Source: CAVQGF01 sp045807945 (GTDB lineage Bacteria > Acidobacteriota > Terriglobia > Terriglobales > Acidobacteriaceae). From it: 46,647 nucleotides of DNA. A program made the translations under genes and the position numbers. The first letter of the stretch is position 1; each line of letters starts with the position of its first letter. Below the pieces are notes generated by a model. That model saw only the letters and a program-made list of their open reading frames with translations, did no database searches and was not told the origin of the DNA. Shown here piece after piece: positions 8,112-17,431 of this stretch. The stretch lies in contig JBJMGI010000113.1 in NCBI GenBank assembly GCA_045807945.1, positions 1 through 46,647 on the forward strand. The letters are read 5' to 3'.

Positions 8112-10182
8112 GGTACAGAACAAAACGGGCGAGCCGTTCTTCATCACCACTCCGATCTACTACGTGAACGCGCGGCCGCACATCGGACACGCGTACACGA
8201 CGATCGTCTGCGACGCCATCGCGCGCCGCCAGCGCATGCTCGGCAAAGATGTCTTATTCCTCACCGGCACCGACGAGCACGGTCAGAAGATCGAGCGCTC
8301 TGCCACAGTCGCCGGGATCACTCCGCAAAAATTTGCCGACCAGGTCTCCAGCGAGTTCCGCTCGCTCTGGGACCGCATGGGAATTAGCTACGACCGGTTC
8401 ATCCGCACCACAGACCCGATTCATCAGCGCGGTGTGCAGGAATTCTTCAAGCTGATCCAGAAGAACGGTTTCATCTATAAGGGCAAGTACAGCGGACAGT
8501 ACTGCGTCTTCGATGAGCTCTACGTTGACGTGGTCGGCCCGGGCGCTCCATGTCCCGAGTGCGGACGCCCCACAGAGACGGTGAGCGAGGAAAATTATTA
8601 TTTCAAGCTGTCCGCATTTGCGGAGAAGCTGCTTGCCCACATCAAGGAGAATCCCGACTTCATCCGCCCGGAGACGCGTCGCAACGAAGTGATCGCCTTT
8701 GTGAAAAGCGGACTCCGCGACCTGAGCGTGAGTCGTAGCAGCTTCAAGTGGGGCATCCAGGTTCCGGGCGATCCCAAGCACGTTGTTTACGTTTGGATGG
8801 ACGCGCTCAGCAACTACATCACCGCCATCGGATACGGTTCGCCCGATGCTAAAGACCAGGCACGCTACGAGCGCTTCTGGCCGGGCATTCATATGATCGG
8901 CAAAGAGATCGTGCGCTTCCACTGCGTCTACTGGCCGGCATTCCTGATGGCCGCAGGCCTGCCGCTTCCGAAAGCGATCGTCGCGCACGGCTGGCTTCTT
9001 TTCGAAGAGAACAAGATGTCGAAGTCGCGCGGCAACATTGTTCGCGCGGAGACGATCAACGAGGTCCTCGGGAATGACGCGTTGCGCTACTTCCTGATGC
9101 GCGAAGTCGTCTTCGGTCAGGACGGCGCCTTCAGTTTCGACGCGCTGGTGCAGCGCTATAACTCGGACCTCGCTAACGATCTGGGCAACCTCGCCAGCCG
9201 CACGCTCACGATGATCGGGAAGTATTTCAACAGCCAGGTTCCTTATCCATCGAAGGCGATGTCGCACGCGAAGTCAGATGACACCATCGCGAAGCTCGCG
9301 TCCGAGGTGATCACAAATTACGGCAAACTCTTCGACGATTACCAGTTTGCTCGCGCTCTGGAATCGGCCTGGTCGCTGGTCGGCGCGGTGAATAAATACC
9401 TTGTGGAGAATGAGCCGTGGGCCGTCGCCGAAAAGCAGGATGAAGAAAGCCGCGCGCGCCTGGGCACCATCCTTTATACGTCTGCTGAAGCGCTGCGCAT
9501 CGTGACCGCGCTCGCCCACCCTGTGGTTCCGGAGTCAACTAAGCGGATATGGAACCAGCTTGGCCTCGGGGACATAACCAAGACCAACCTTCACGATCTC
9601 CAATGGGGACAGCTTCCTGTCGGCAACAAACTCGGCCCGATCGAGGGCGTGTTTCCGCGCGCCGACAAATCCGCTATCGAGAGGATGCAGAAGATGGAAG
9701 AGCCGGCCGGAAGCGCTGCGGCGAAAACTGATTCGGCGAAAAATGAAGAGCAGTCGAAGGATGTTCCCGCTGGAACCGGCGCACAAGCTGGCCAGCCTGC
9801 GACGCAAGCCGCCGGCGGCCTGGCGCCTACTGCCGCAGCGCCGTCAACCAACAATCAGATTTCTATTGATGATTTCGCAAAGGTCGAGTTGCGTGTGGGC
9901 GAGGTGAAGAGTGCAGAGAAGGTTAAGAATGCGGACAAGCTCTTGAAGCTGGAAGTAGACATTGGTACCGAGGTCCGCCAGATCGTCGCTGGAATCGCTG
10001 AAGTCTATGCGCCGGAGAAACTAGTCGGACGGAAAGTGGTCATTGTCGCCAACCTCGCGCCGCGCAAACTGCGCGGCATCGAATCGCAAGGGATGATCGT
10101 GGCTGCTTCCCTGCCGCCCGATGGCAAACCGGTGCTGGCAAGCTTCCTGGAAGATGTTCCGGTGGGCGCGCGCCTGAAGTAA
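8104..10182 (+). CDS. metG: Methionyl-tRNA synthetase with C-terminal tRNA-binding domain
   Basis: Class I synthetase that charges tRNA-Met. The 692-residue protein has the HIGH motif (PHIGHAYTTI), a zinc-knuckle region with CPECG, the KMSKS loop (ENKMSKSRGNIV) and a helical anticodon domain. An Ala/Pro/Gln-rich linker (about 535-585) leads to a C-terminal Trbp111-like OB-fold (DFAKVELRVGEV, KLLKLEVDIG, VIVANLAPRKLRGI) that aids dimerisation and tRNA binding. The ATG overlaps the end of larC by 8 nt, so translation is probably coupled. It abuts the convergent glycerate kinase gene with no spacer between the stops. Confidence 0.96.
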   Translation: MDKVQNKTGEPFFITTPIYYVNARPHIGHAYTTIVCDAIARRQRMLGKDVLFLTGTDEHGQKIERSATVAGITPQKFADQVSSEFRSLWDRMGISYDRFIRTTDPIHQRGVQEFFKLIQKNGFIYKGKYSGQYCVFDELYVDVVGPGAPCPECGRPTETVSEENYYFKLSAFAEKLLAHIKENPDFIRPETRRNEVIAFVKSGLRDLSVSRSSFKWGIQVPGDPKHVVYVWMDALSNYITAIGYGSPDAKDQARYERFWPGIHMIGKEIVRFHCVYWPAFLMAAGLPLPKAIVAHGWLLFEENKMSKSRGNIVRAETINEVLGNDALRYFLMREVVFGQDGAFSFDALVQRYNSDLANDLGNLASRTLTMIGKYFNSQVPYPSKAMSHAKSDDTIAKLASEVITNYGKLFDDYQFARALESAWSLVGAVNKYLVENEPWAVAEKQDEESRARLGTILYTSAEALRIVTALAHPVVPESTKRIWNQLGLGDITKTNLHDLQWGQLPVGNKLGPIEGVFPRADKSAIERMQKMEEPAGSAAAKTDSAKNEEQSKDVPAGTGAQAGQPATQAAGGLAPTAAAPSTNNQISIDDFAKVELRVGEVKSAEKVKNADKLLKLEVDIGTEVRQIVAGIAEVYAPEKLVGRKVVIVANLAPRKLRGIESQGMIVAASLPPDGKPVLASFLEDVPVGARLK

Positions 10183-11463
10183 TCAATACGCCACGAGCAC
10201 TCGCAAGTCGCGGACATTATTCCCCGTCGGCCCGGTCACAACCGCATCCGCTAATTTTCCGAAGAGTGGGAATCCGTCGAACCGCTTCAAAGCCGATGCC
10301 AATCCGGCGCCGGCCCGTGCAACCGTTGTCCCATCCACCACCGCACCTGCCGCAGGACTGTTCCCATCCACACCATCCGTCCCCGCACTGAGCACGCAGA
10401 TATTCTCTCCCTCGATCTTCTCCGCGCAATAGAGCGCGAAGTGCTGGTTGCGTCCGCCAGTGCCAGGATTTGGAGGCACTGAAACCGTGACCTCGCCGCC
10501 GGAGATCACGCAGGCGCGCGAAACACCCTTGCGCAACTCGCGTAACCGATTCAGAAGATAATCGGCAGCTTTGGCGTATTCCCAATCATCGCAGCTGTGA
10601 TCGATCTCAACCGCGAAGCCGGCGCGCGACGCTGCTTCCGCCGCAGCCTTCTCTGCCGCGGCAGAGCTTAGGATGGGCCACCAGCGCGCGCGCACGAAAG
10701 CTGCATCGTCGGATTTGGGCGTTTCTTCCAGATGCTTCGATTCGAATATCTCCCGCACCAGGGGCGGAAACTGCGGCACCATCTTGTATGTTTCGGCGAT
10801 ACGGTAACAATCCGCTTCGGTTGAAGAGTCCGGCATCGTCGGACCGGAAGCGAGCGAATCGAGCGCGTCCTCTGGAACGTCGGAGATCATGATCGAAACC
10901 TGCTGTGCCGGAAACGCCGCCCGCGCCAATCGTCCGCCTTTCACAGCAGAGAGATGTTTGCGGATCGCATTGATCTCCGCAATCGTTCCGCCGGAGTGCA
11001 CGAGAACGCGATACGTAGCGATCAAGTCCTCGAGTAAGGTTTCGTCATCGAGCGGAGCTTCCATCACCGCCGAGCCGCCACCACTCAGCAGATAAATGAC
11101 GAGGTCATTTTCTTTGCGCCCGTCGAGGATGCGAAGAATGCTGCGTGCCGCCTTCACGGATTCGGCATTCGGCATCGGGTGTCCGCCGATGAAGTAGGAG
11201 AAACCCGGCAGCATCACCTCGGGTGGAGTCGGCGTCGCAATGATGCCCGCCTGCGGGCCCATCTCCGTATTGAGCGCCTGCGCCATGGCTTGCGCAGCCT
11301 TGCCGATCGCGATCACCGTCACGCGCCCGTAGGAGTTTATTGGCAACAGGTCTTGGCCGATGCGCAGCACGCCTCGGCTGTACTCCACGTTGCGCTTGAA
11401 AGCTTTGTCTATTCCGATTTCGGCCAGCGCATGAAGAAAAATGGCGCGTACCTGCTCGCGCAT
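10183..11463 (-). CDS. Glycerate 2-kinase (DUF4147/MOFRL family)
   Basis: Probably phosphorylates D-glycerate to 2-phosphoglycerate; older annotations of this family read hydroxypyruvate reductase. Seen: a DUF4147-like N-terminal domain with VTVIAIGKAAQAMA, FYIGGHPMPN-type residues and the glycine loop LLSGGGSAVMEAP, then a C-terminal MOFRL domain with VISGGEVTVSV, GTGGRNQHFAL and SAGTDGVDGNSPAAG. The start is uncertain: ATG at 11463 (preceded by GAGAG) gives 426 residues, GTG at 11499 gives 438, and ATG at 11535 would overlap the upstream hydrolase gene. It is probably co-transcribed with the hydrolase and membrane protein upstream. Confidence 0.88.
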   Translation of the reverse strand: MREQVRAIFLHALAEIGIDKAFKRNVEYSRGVLRIGQDLLPINSYGRVTVIAIGKAAQAMAQALNTEMGPQAGIIATPTPPEVMLPGFSYFIGGHPMPNAESVKAARSILRILDGRKENDLVIYLLSGGGSAVMEAPLDDETLLEDLIATYRVLVHSGGTIAEINAIRKHLSAVKGGRLARAAFPAQQVSIMISDVPEDALDSLASGPTMPDSSTEADCYRIAETYKMVPQFPPLVREIFESKHLEETPKSDDAAFVRARWWPILSSAAAEKAAAEAASRAGFAVEIDHSCDDWEYAKAADYLLNRLRELRKGVSRACVISGGEVTVSVPPNPGTGGRNQHFALYCAEKIEGENICVLSAGTDGVDGNSPAAGAVVDGTTVARAGAGLASALKRFDGFPLFGKLADAVVTGPTGNNVRDLRVLVAY

Positions 11464-11507
11464 CTCTCGCCCGCGAAGCTCTTGGGGAGTCTCAGACACA
11501 GGCGGGA

Positions 11508-12152
11508 TTATAGCGGGAGCACGCTGGGCAGCCACTCGCGTATCGCTGCCTGCATCTCGTGCAGCTTGTTCTCGAAGAAGTGTCCTGCACCTTCTACGAA
11601 GACGATCTTCTTCGGCTCGACCGCCTCAGCGAATACCTCGTTCAGCTTCTCCTGTGGACCGAATTCATCGCGGCTGCCGCTGATGAACAGCTTCGGCTTC
11701 GCGCACTCCCGAAGGAAGGAATAACGATATAGCCGATCGTCCACTTCAACCGGCGTCCCCAAAGAGATGATCGCTTTTACGCGAGCATCCGGACACGCTG
11801 CACGCATTCCTGTAGCTGCTCCGAAAGAAAATCCGCAGAAGATCAGCGGAAGATGGAACTCGCCATCGAGCCAAGCGAGCGCGGTGCGCACGTCGTCCAC
11901 TTCCCCACCGCCGTGATCGTGGTGACCTTCGCTCAGGCCTGCTCCGCGAAAGTTGAAGCGCAGCACGGGAAATCCGAAGCCGTGCAGCGCCTTCATTGCG
12001 TTGTATACGACCTTGTTGTGCAGGGTGCCGCCATATAAAGGATGGGGATGGCAGACCAGCGCGGCATACTTCGCGTCCGCGGCCCCGGCATTCAACACCG
12101 CTTCCAGACGCCCTGCAGGACCTCCGAGGAAAAATGTTTTAATCTCTGCCAC
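11508..12152 (-). CDS. Alpha/beta hydrolase (COG2945-like)
   Basis: A 214-residue cytoplasmic alpha/beta hydrolase without a signal peptide. Visible motifs are CHPHPLYGGTLHNKVV and LRFNFRGAGLSEG (oxyanion side and strand 4), the nucleophile elbow GFSFGAATG, the acid in SGSRDEFGP and the catalytic His in VEGAGHFFENKL, so the Ser-Asp-His triad is complete. The family holds esterases and dienelactone-hydrolase-like enzymes; the substrate cannot be told. It starts 3 nt after the stop of the membrane protein gene upstream and lies just before the glycerate kinase gene, suggesting one operon. Confidence 0.82.
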   Translation of the reverse strand: MAEIKTFFLGGPAGRLEAVLNAGAADAKYAALVCHPHPLYGGTLHNKVVYNAMKALHGFGFPVLRFNFRGAGLSEGHHDHGGGEVDDVRTALAWLDGEFHLPLIFCGFSFGAATGMRAACPDARVKAIISLGTPVEVDDRLYRYSFLRECAKPKLFISGSRDEFGPQEKLNEVFAEAVEPKKIVFVEGAGHFFENKLHEMQAAIREWLPSVLPL

Positions 12153-12155
12153 TGT

Positions 12156-12803
12156 TCAGTCTACCTTGTGCACCACTTCATCGAATGTGCGCGGCTTGTG
12201 CTTGCTGGGGAGGAAGTCGAAGTCGTGTTCCTTGGCGAATTGCAGAAGCGCACCGGTTGAAACCGCATCTGCCGGGACGGCCCACGCTCCGGGTTCGGAG
12301 GTCGGCAAGACGCCGGGGATCTGCTGCACCGCCGCACTGATCTGTTCGTTCGATGGAAACTGCACGATGAATCCACCGCTCTCGGCCGCGACGATGAAGC
12401 GCACGGGCGCGCTCCGCCATTCGCGTGCTAATCGAAGCACTGCGTAAAGGAGCACGACCAGGAAGAACAGGCCGACACTGCCGATCAGCAGCGGGTGCTC
12501 GCGACGGACGCGCTGCATCCCGCCAGGAACGACCACAGCGACGAAAGCCAGCACCGTCCACCACACCAGAGCGGCCCAATATTTTCCCGTGGTTGTGAGC
12601 CGGCGCAGCGAATTCCCTTGTCGGATCGGAAGCAGCAGGAACAGGAAATCGAGCACCAGAAAAACGATCAGCGAGGCCCACCACAGCAGCAGCCGCTGGC
12701 GCGACATGCCTTCCTGCCAGCGATTGAACAGCGGTACCACGACGACCATCGCCGCGACCATCCAGGCGTAGCTTTGTCCGGGCGTGCGCGTGAGCTTGGG
12801 CAT
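12156..12803 (-). CDS. Membrane protein of unknown function
   Basis: A 215-residue protein with about four hydrophobic helices (roughly residues 12-27, 37-60, 77-95 and 104-124), followed by a soluble C-terminal domain of about 85 residues that begins near VRFIVAAESGGFIVQFPS. No recognised domain. The C-terminal part alternates short beta-like and helical stretches and could sit on the cytoplasmic face. It is the first gene of a probable operon with the hydrolase (3-nt gap) and glycerate kinase, and diverges from the M20 peptidase with 36 nt between starts. Confidence 0.72.
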   Translation of the reverse strand: MPKLTRTPGQSYAWMVAAMVVVVPLFNRWQEGMSRQRLLLWWASLIVFLVLDFLFLLLPIRQGNSLRRLTTTGKYWAALVWWTVLAFVAVVVPGGMQRVRREHPLLIGSVGLFFLVVLLYAVLRLAREWRSAPVRFIVAAESGGFIVQFPSNEQISAAVQQIPGVLPTSEPGAWAVPADAVSTGALLQFAKEHDFDFLPSKHKPRTFDEVVHKVD

Positions 12804-12839
12804 TTCGCTACATTCTAGCTTGTGTAAGATGAGTAGCCG

Positions 12840-13862
12840 ATGCCCTTAGACCCCATCCGCTTCACTCGCCAGCTGGTAGATGTGGAATCCATTACCGGCA
12901 ACGAGATCGCGTGCGGCGAGTTGCTTTCGCGTGAATTATCCGCGGCCGGGATGAATGTGAAGCATGTCCAGGTGAAGGAGGGGCGCTTCAATCTCCTCGC
13001 AACCTTCCCTGCGACGCCGTATCCCGAAGTGTTTCTCTCCACGCACTTCGACACTGTTCCACCATTCATTCCTTCGCGCGAAGACGCCGAGAATATTTAC
13101 GGACGGGGCTCGTGCGATGCCAAAGGCATTATCGCCGCGATGACCGCCGCCGCGCTGCGCCTGCACGAGCAGAAGAAAGATGTTGGGCTGCTATTTCTTG
13201 CCGGCGAGGAGCAAGGCAGCGACGGGGCCAAGATCGCCAATGCTCAGGCGAACGAGCTGCACGGAGGCAAATGCAAGTTCCTGATCAACGGCGAGCCGAC
13301 GGAGAGCAAGATGGGCATTGCTTCCAAAGGAACTCTGAGGGGGGTGGTGACCGCCTCCGGCAAGATGGCGCACTCCGCGTACCCGCATCTCGGCGAATCG
13401 GCCATCGAGAAGCTGGTGCAAGCACTCGAACGGCTGCGCACCATGAAGCTTCCCTCCGACCCGGAAATCGGCCCGTGCACCATGAACATCGGAATGATGA
13501 GCGGCGGGCGTGCTCCGAACGTCATCCCCGACCATGCGGAAGCGCAGCTTCTCTACCGCTTAGTCGGCCCGACGGATGAATTGAAGAGAAGTATCCGGAT
13601 GAAAGTTGGGGATCTGGTGAAAGTTGAGTTTTATCTCGAGATCCCATTCATGCGGCTCGCGACGGTTGATGGAATCCCAACCATGATCGCTGCGTTCACC
13701 ACGGACATCCCTGCGCTCACGAACTGGGGCAAGCCGCTGCTCTTTGGCCCAGGGTCCATTCACGTTGCCCATACGGATCATGAATACATTGCGAAGAAAG
13801 AATTGCTGGCGGCGGTTGATACGTACGTCAGAATCGCATCGCTCGCCTCAGCAGGAAAGTAA
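12840..13862 (+). CDS. M20 family metallopeptidase/deacylase (DapE/ArgE-like)
   Basis: A 340-residue zinc-dependent amidohydrolase of the M20 family. Metal-site motifs are visible: LSTHFDTVPPF, YGRGSCDAKGIIAA, LFLAGEEQGSDG and, near the C-terminus, HVAHTDHEYI. The central lid/dimerisation domain includes GKMAHSAYPHLGESAIEKL. Relatives remove acyl groups in lysine or arginine synthesis (DapE, ArgE, LysK) or act as peptidases; the neighbours do not single out a pathway. It is convergent with the next minus-strand gene, with a 5-nt gap. Confidence 0.85.
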   Translation: MPLDPIRFTRQLVDVESITGNEIACGELLSRELSAAGMNVKHVQVKEGRFNLLATFPATPYPEVFLSTHFDTVPPFIPSREDAENIYGRGSCDAKGIIAAMTAAALRLHEQKKDVGLLFLAGEEQGSDGAKIANAQANELHGGKCKFLINGEPTESKMGIASKGTLRGVVTASGKMAHSAYPHLGESAIEKLVQALERLRTMKLPSDPEIGPCTMNIGMMSGGRAPNVIPDHAEAQLLYRLVGPTDELKRSIRMKVGDLVKVEFYLEIPFMRLATVDGIPTMIAAFTTDIPALTNWGKPLLFGPGSIHVAHTDHEYIAKKELLAAVDTYVRIASLASAGK

Positions 13863-13867
13863 AGCTC

Positions 13868-14929
13868 TCACCTTCCCAGCGAGATCTTCAACTCCTCCCA
13901 CGACAGATCCAATCGATCGCTGAAAGTTCGCGGAGGGGCGCTTGTCCGAAGGCGGGCCACCTTCTTATATCCGGCTGGAACTTCGAAAACCTTTCGATCC
14001 ACGGGCGCGGTGCTCAGCTCCGTCACTTCCATTGTTGTGCGACCACTGCCCTGGACCTCTTTGCCATCCGGCAGATGACTTTGGAAGTGACTGACATGGG
14101 TCAGCAGAACGGGCATTCCGTGCTTCATCTGCTCCCCCGTGAACTTGAACTGGTCAAGGCAGTCGTGCTGCGCTGCCGTAAGGACTGAGTGAACCGTGGC
14201 GTTCGCTGGAATCTCCTTCTGCATCACACGCGCTCTGCAGGTTCGCGCAGGCTCGGCGAAATCTACATACCACCCGTCCGTCTCGGAGCTATTGGCGGTC
14301 GCACAAGCCCCGGCGCCTGGAATCGTTTTTTGTGTCGTAAGCCAATGATGCGCGACATGCCCCAGTATGGTCTTGGTCTCATGCATGTCCGTGTTCTCAG
14401 TGACGATCTCGACGGGACCACCTCGCTTTGGACTCTGCCGCCCAGTGTGTTCCATGTGCTGCTGCCAACCCTTAGCCAATCCATCTTCCCCGAGTTCGAC
14501 AACACGGTATTCCCGGTTCTTTGGATCGAGTTCGAGGCCTTGGTGTGCATCGCACAAATCCATGAAGCTCTGGTCGTTCACCGAGCCGTCGGGAAGCACG
14601 GCATGAAAATCGCGTCTAGTGCGGTCTCCCTGGACATAGAACGTAGTGGTCTCATGGAAGATGTGCCCGCTCATGTCCGATGTGGTTACAGTTGTGATCT
14701 TCGCGTTCTGAGGAGCCGCGCTTGAGGGCGGAACGCCGTCTTCATCATTCTTCAGCTTCCCTTCCAGATGGCAATCGCATTGCGACTTGCAGACATAGTG
14801 CATGCCACGCGGCGGAGCTGCATGGTCGCAGATGATCTTCGGCTTTTCGGCGGCTTGTCCAAAGGTCAAGGCGGATACTAGAAGAAATGCCCAAAGGTTG
14901 AGCGCACGTTTGGCACTAATCCCGTTCAT
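13868..14929 (-). CDS. Exported Cys-containing protein of unknown function
   Basis: A 353-residue protein with an N-terminal signal peptide (hydrophobic LNLWAFLLVSALTFG, likely cleaved after AQA or GQA). The mature N-terminus has a cysteine cluster (CDHAAPPRGMHYVCKSQCDC), and two further cysteines flank GACATANSSETDGWYVDFAEPARTC. The rest looks beta-rich, with a C-terminal part reminiscent of a LolA-like or DUF4412-like barrel (VDRKVFEVPAGYKKV), but I cannot assign a family. Several Cys suggest periplasmic disulphides. It is divergent from uvrB. Confidence 0.7.
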   Translation of the reverse strand: MNGISAKRALNLWAFLLVSALTFGQAAEKPKIICDHAAPPRGMHYVCKSQCDCHLEGKLKNDEDGVPPSSAAPQNAKITTVTTSDMSGHIFHETTTFYVQGDRTRRDFHAVLPDGSVNDQSFMDLCDAHQGLELDPKNREYRVVELGEDGLAKGWQQHMEHTGRQSPKRGGPVEIVTENTDMHETKTILGHVAHHWLTTQKTIPGAGACATANSSETDGWYVDFAEPARTCRARVMQKEIPANATVHSVLTAAQHDCLDQFKFTGEQMKHGMPVLLTHVSHFQSHLPDGKEVQGSGRTTMEVTELSTAPVDRKVFEVPAGYKKVARLRTSAPPRTFSDRLDLSWEELKISLGR

Positions 14930-15074
14930 CAGAACATAGTAAAATAGAAAGATTGTCTCTGCCCGAAATTGCGGCTAGAGAGGGCTCCGGCAATTTTGTT
15001 GGATGGTATAGGCCAGAATGACTCAGAATCTTATCGAGACCGCATCGTCCGCGCTGGTGCGCGGCAAAGGGTCC

Positions 15075-17063
15075 ATGGACTTCAAACTCGTCTCCGATTA
15101 CACCCCTCAGGGCGACCAGGGCCGCGCCATCGAGCAGCTCGTCCGCGGCGTGCGCGATGGCGAGAAGCACCAGGTACTGCTGGGAGTCACCGGTTCGGGC
15201 AAGACGTTCACCATGGGCAAAGTGATAGAGGCGACGCAGCGGCCGGCGCTCGTCCTCGCGCACAACAAGACACTGGCTGCGCAGCTCTACCACGAGTTCA
15301 AACAGTTCTTTCCGCAGAACGCGGTCGAGTACTTCGTCTCTTACTACGACTACTATCAGCCTGAGGCTTACATTCCTGCTGGCGACCTTTATATCGAGAA
15401 GGAAGCCACGATCAATGACGAGCTCGACAAGCTGCGGCTCTCGGCGACGCGTTCGCTGTTTGAGCGGCGCGATTGCATCATCGTCGCCTCGGTTAGCTGC
15501 ATCTACGGCCTGGGTTCGCCGGAAGCGTATTACGGCATGCTGCTCTTTCTGGAGCGCGGACAGAAGATCAAGCGCGAAGACATCGTCCGCAAGCTGGTGG
15601 AGATCCTGTACGAGCGCAACGACGTTGATTTTCGTCGCGGCACCTTCCGTGTCCGTGGCGACGTCATCGAGATCTTCCCTACGTACGACGACATGGCCTA
15701 CCGCATCGAGCTGTTCGGCGATGAAGTGGAATCGCTTTCCCAGATCGATCCGCTGTTCGGCACCGTGAAACAGAAGTATCAGCGCCTGCCGATCTACCCC
15801 AAGACCCACTATGTAATGAAGCCAGAGACTAAGACCAGCGCAGTCGCTTCCATCCTGGAAGAGCTCGCATGGTGGGAGCTGGAGCTGCAAAAGCAAGGAC
15901 GGCTGGTCGAGTCGCAACGCATCCACCAGCGCACGCGGTTCGACCTTGAGATGATCAAGTCCATGGGCTATTGCCACGGCATCGAGAATTATTCGCGCCA
16001 CTTCACTAAGCGGTTGCCGGGCGAACCGCCGCCGACCTTGCTCGATTACGTCCCGCGCGATTACATGCTGTTCATAGACGAGTCGCACCAAACGGTGCCG
16101 CAGCTTCACGCCATGTGGCACGGCGACCGCTCGCGCAAACAGAACCTGATCGAATACGGATTCCGCTTGCCATCGGCGCTCGACAACCGCCCCTTGCAAT
16201 TCGAAGAGTTCGAGAATCGCGTTAATCAAGCGGTGTATGTCTCTGCAACGCCAGGGCCTTACGAGCTGACCAAGGCTGCCGGCGTCGTCGTAGAGCAGAT
16301 CATCCGCCCGACCGGGCTGATCGATCCTCCGGTCGAGATCCGTCCTGTTAAAGGTCAGATCGACGACCTGCTGCACGAGATCCGCAAGCGCGTTGAGATC
16401 AAAGAACGTGTGCTCGTGACCACGTTGACCAAGCGGATGGCCGAGGATTTGGCGGAGTACTACTCCGAGGTCGGAGTGAAATGCCGCTACATGCACTCAG
16501 AGATCGAAACGCTGGAACGGGTGAAGATCCTGCGCGATCTGCGCAGGGGCGAGTTCGACGTGCTCATCGGCATCAACTTATTGCGCGAGGGGCTCGACCT
16601 ACCCGAGGTTTCGCTTGTTGCCATTCTCGATGCGGACAAAGAAGGCTTTCTGCGCTCGCAGGGTTCACTCATCCAGACCATCGGACGTTGTGCGCGCAAT
16701 CTGAACGGCCTCGCCGTCCTCTACGCTGACCGCATGACCGACTCGATGAAGAAAGCGATCGACGAGACCAACCGCCGCCGCGAGATACAGACCGCTTACA
16801 ACCGCGATAACAACATCACGCCGGAATCGATCGTGCGTCCGCTCTCGATGTCACTTGCCTCGATCTTGGAAGCCGACTACGTGGATCTGACTTCAGAAGC
16901 CGATGGCATCCCGGAGTTCACTACGCAAGAACAGCTAGACGCGTTCATTGCCAAGCTTGAATCAGACATGCGGGAATCCGCGAAGCGCTTTGAATTCGAA
17001 AAAGCGGCGAAGCTGCGCGACACCATCAAAGAACTTCGCACCAAAGAATTTCTGTTTACATAA
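15075..17063 (+). CDS. uvrB: UvrABC system protein B (excinuclease subunit)
   Basis: UvrB verifies lesions handed over by UvrA and recruits UvrC during nucleotide excision repair. The 662-residue protein starts MDFKLVSDYTPQGDQGRAIE, the standard UvrB N-terminus, preceded by AAAGGG; the frame is also open from an ATG at 15018, which would add 19 residues. Helicase motifs are seen: Walker A GVTGSGKTFTMGK, the beta-hairpin region YFVSYYDYYQPEAYIP, DESH (FIDESHQTVPQ) and motif VI QTIGRCARN. The C-terminal UVR domain (FEFEKAAKLRDTIKELR) contacts UvrC. It is convergent with a small minus-strand gene. Confidence 0.97.
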   Translation: MDFKLVSDYTPQGDQGRAIEQLVRGVRDGEKHQVLLGVTGSGKTFTMGKVIEATQRPALVLAHNKTLAAQLYHEFKQFFPQNAVEYFVSYYDYYQPEAYIPAGDLYIEKEATINDELDKLRLSATRSLFERRDCIIVASVSCIYGLGSPEAYYGMLLFLERGQKIKREDIVRKLVEILYERNDVDFRRGTFRVRGDVIEIFPTYDDMAYRIELFGDEVESLSQIDPLFGTVKQKYQRLPIYPKTHYVMKPETKTSAVASILEELAWWELELQKQGRLVESQRIHQRTRFDLEMIKSMGYCHGIENYSRHFTKRLPGEPPPTLLDYVPRDYMLFIDESHQTVPQLHAMWHGDRSRKQNLIEYGFRLPSALDNRPLQFEEFENRVNQAVYVSATPGPYELTKAAGVVVEQIIRPTGLIDPPVEIRPVKGQIDDLLHEIRKRVEIKERVLVTTLTKRMAEDLAEYYSEVGVKCRYMHSEIETLERVKILRDLRRGEFDVLIGINLLREGLDLPEVSLVAILDADKEGFLRSQGSLIQTIGRCARNLNGLAVLYADRMTDSMKKAIDETNRRREIQTAYNRDNNITPESIVRPLSMSLASILEADYVDLTSEADGIPEFTTQEQLDAFIAKLESDMRESAKRFEFEKAAKLRDTIKELRTKEFLFT

Positions 17064-17066
17064 AAG

Positions 17067-17092
17067 CGGCGGGGCCAGGTTCGACCCCGCCG
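17067..17092. terminator. Possible weak terminator hairpin between convergent genes
   Basis: An 8-bp inverted repeat (CGGCGGGG/CCCCGCCG) with a 10-nt loop lies just after the uvrB stop. No T-run follows on either strand, so efficient intrinsic termination is doubtful. Confidence 0.35.
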
Positions 17093-17107
17093 GCTGCGTC
17101 ATCGCAA

Positions 17108-17395
17108 TCAGGAGAAATCTTCTGATTGCGGAGGTGTGAATCCGATCGGCTTCCCACCTTTGACTTCCAACACCCACGCGACCTTTTCCATGTCGTACCT
17201 GGTCGGATGGTTGCGATCGGCGTATTCGGTGCAAGTGCGCACATTGAAAACAATGCGTCGCATCGGCGAGCTGTAATCGCAATGGATCACCTCTTCACTG
17301 AAGCGATAGCCTTGTTGCCTGTGCACGTAGCGGCACGTACGGCACAACGTTTCTCCATTTTCGGGTGTACCGTTCAGGACCTTGATGCTGACCAT
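17108..17395 (-). CDS. Small four-cysteine protein (paralogue of the next gene)
   Basis: A 95-residue protein of unknown function with the pattern LCRTCRYVH, IHC and RTCTEY: Cys-x2-Cys, then Cys after 17 residues and Cys-Thr after 15. This spacing and the flanking residues match the neighbouring protein encoded at 17461-17748, so the two look like tandem paralogues. Four cysteines at this spacing suggest a zinc-ribbon-like fold, probably binding one metal. It is the third gene after rtcB on the same strand. An AGAAAGAG stretch ahead of the ATG may serve as ribosome-binding site, and a strong hairpin lies in the 65-nt gap upstream. Confidence 0.72.
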   Translation of the reverse strand: MVSIKVLNGTPENGETLCRTCRYVHRQQGYRFSEEVIHCDYSSPMRRIVFNVRTCTEYADRNHPTRYDMEKVAWVLEVKGGKPIGFTPPQSEDFS

Positions 17396-17411
17396 AACTG
17401 ACTCTTTCTAA

Positions 17412-17425
17412 GCGTCTCGAGACGC
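17412..17425. repeat. Perfect 14-bp palindrome
   Basis: GCGTCTCGAGACGC is fully self-complementary and sits between the two small four-cysteine genes, 17 nt ahead of the second start. As DNA it could be a protein-binding site; as RNA it could pair between transcripts. Confidence 0.55.
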
Positions 17426-17431
17426 GGGCAA

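Noticed and set aside
14916..16496. Open frame of 526 codons on the minus strand over uvrB
   Set aside because: Antisense to an intact uvrB; composition is typical of a shadow frame in a GC-rich gene.
17071..17092. GGTTCGACCCC resembling a tRNA T-arm after uvrB
   Set aside because: No acceptor, D or anticodon arms can be built around it, and the pairing is better explained by a simple hairpin with a 10-nt loop.
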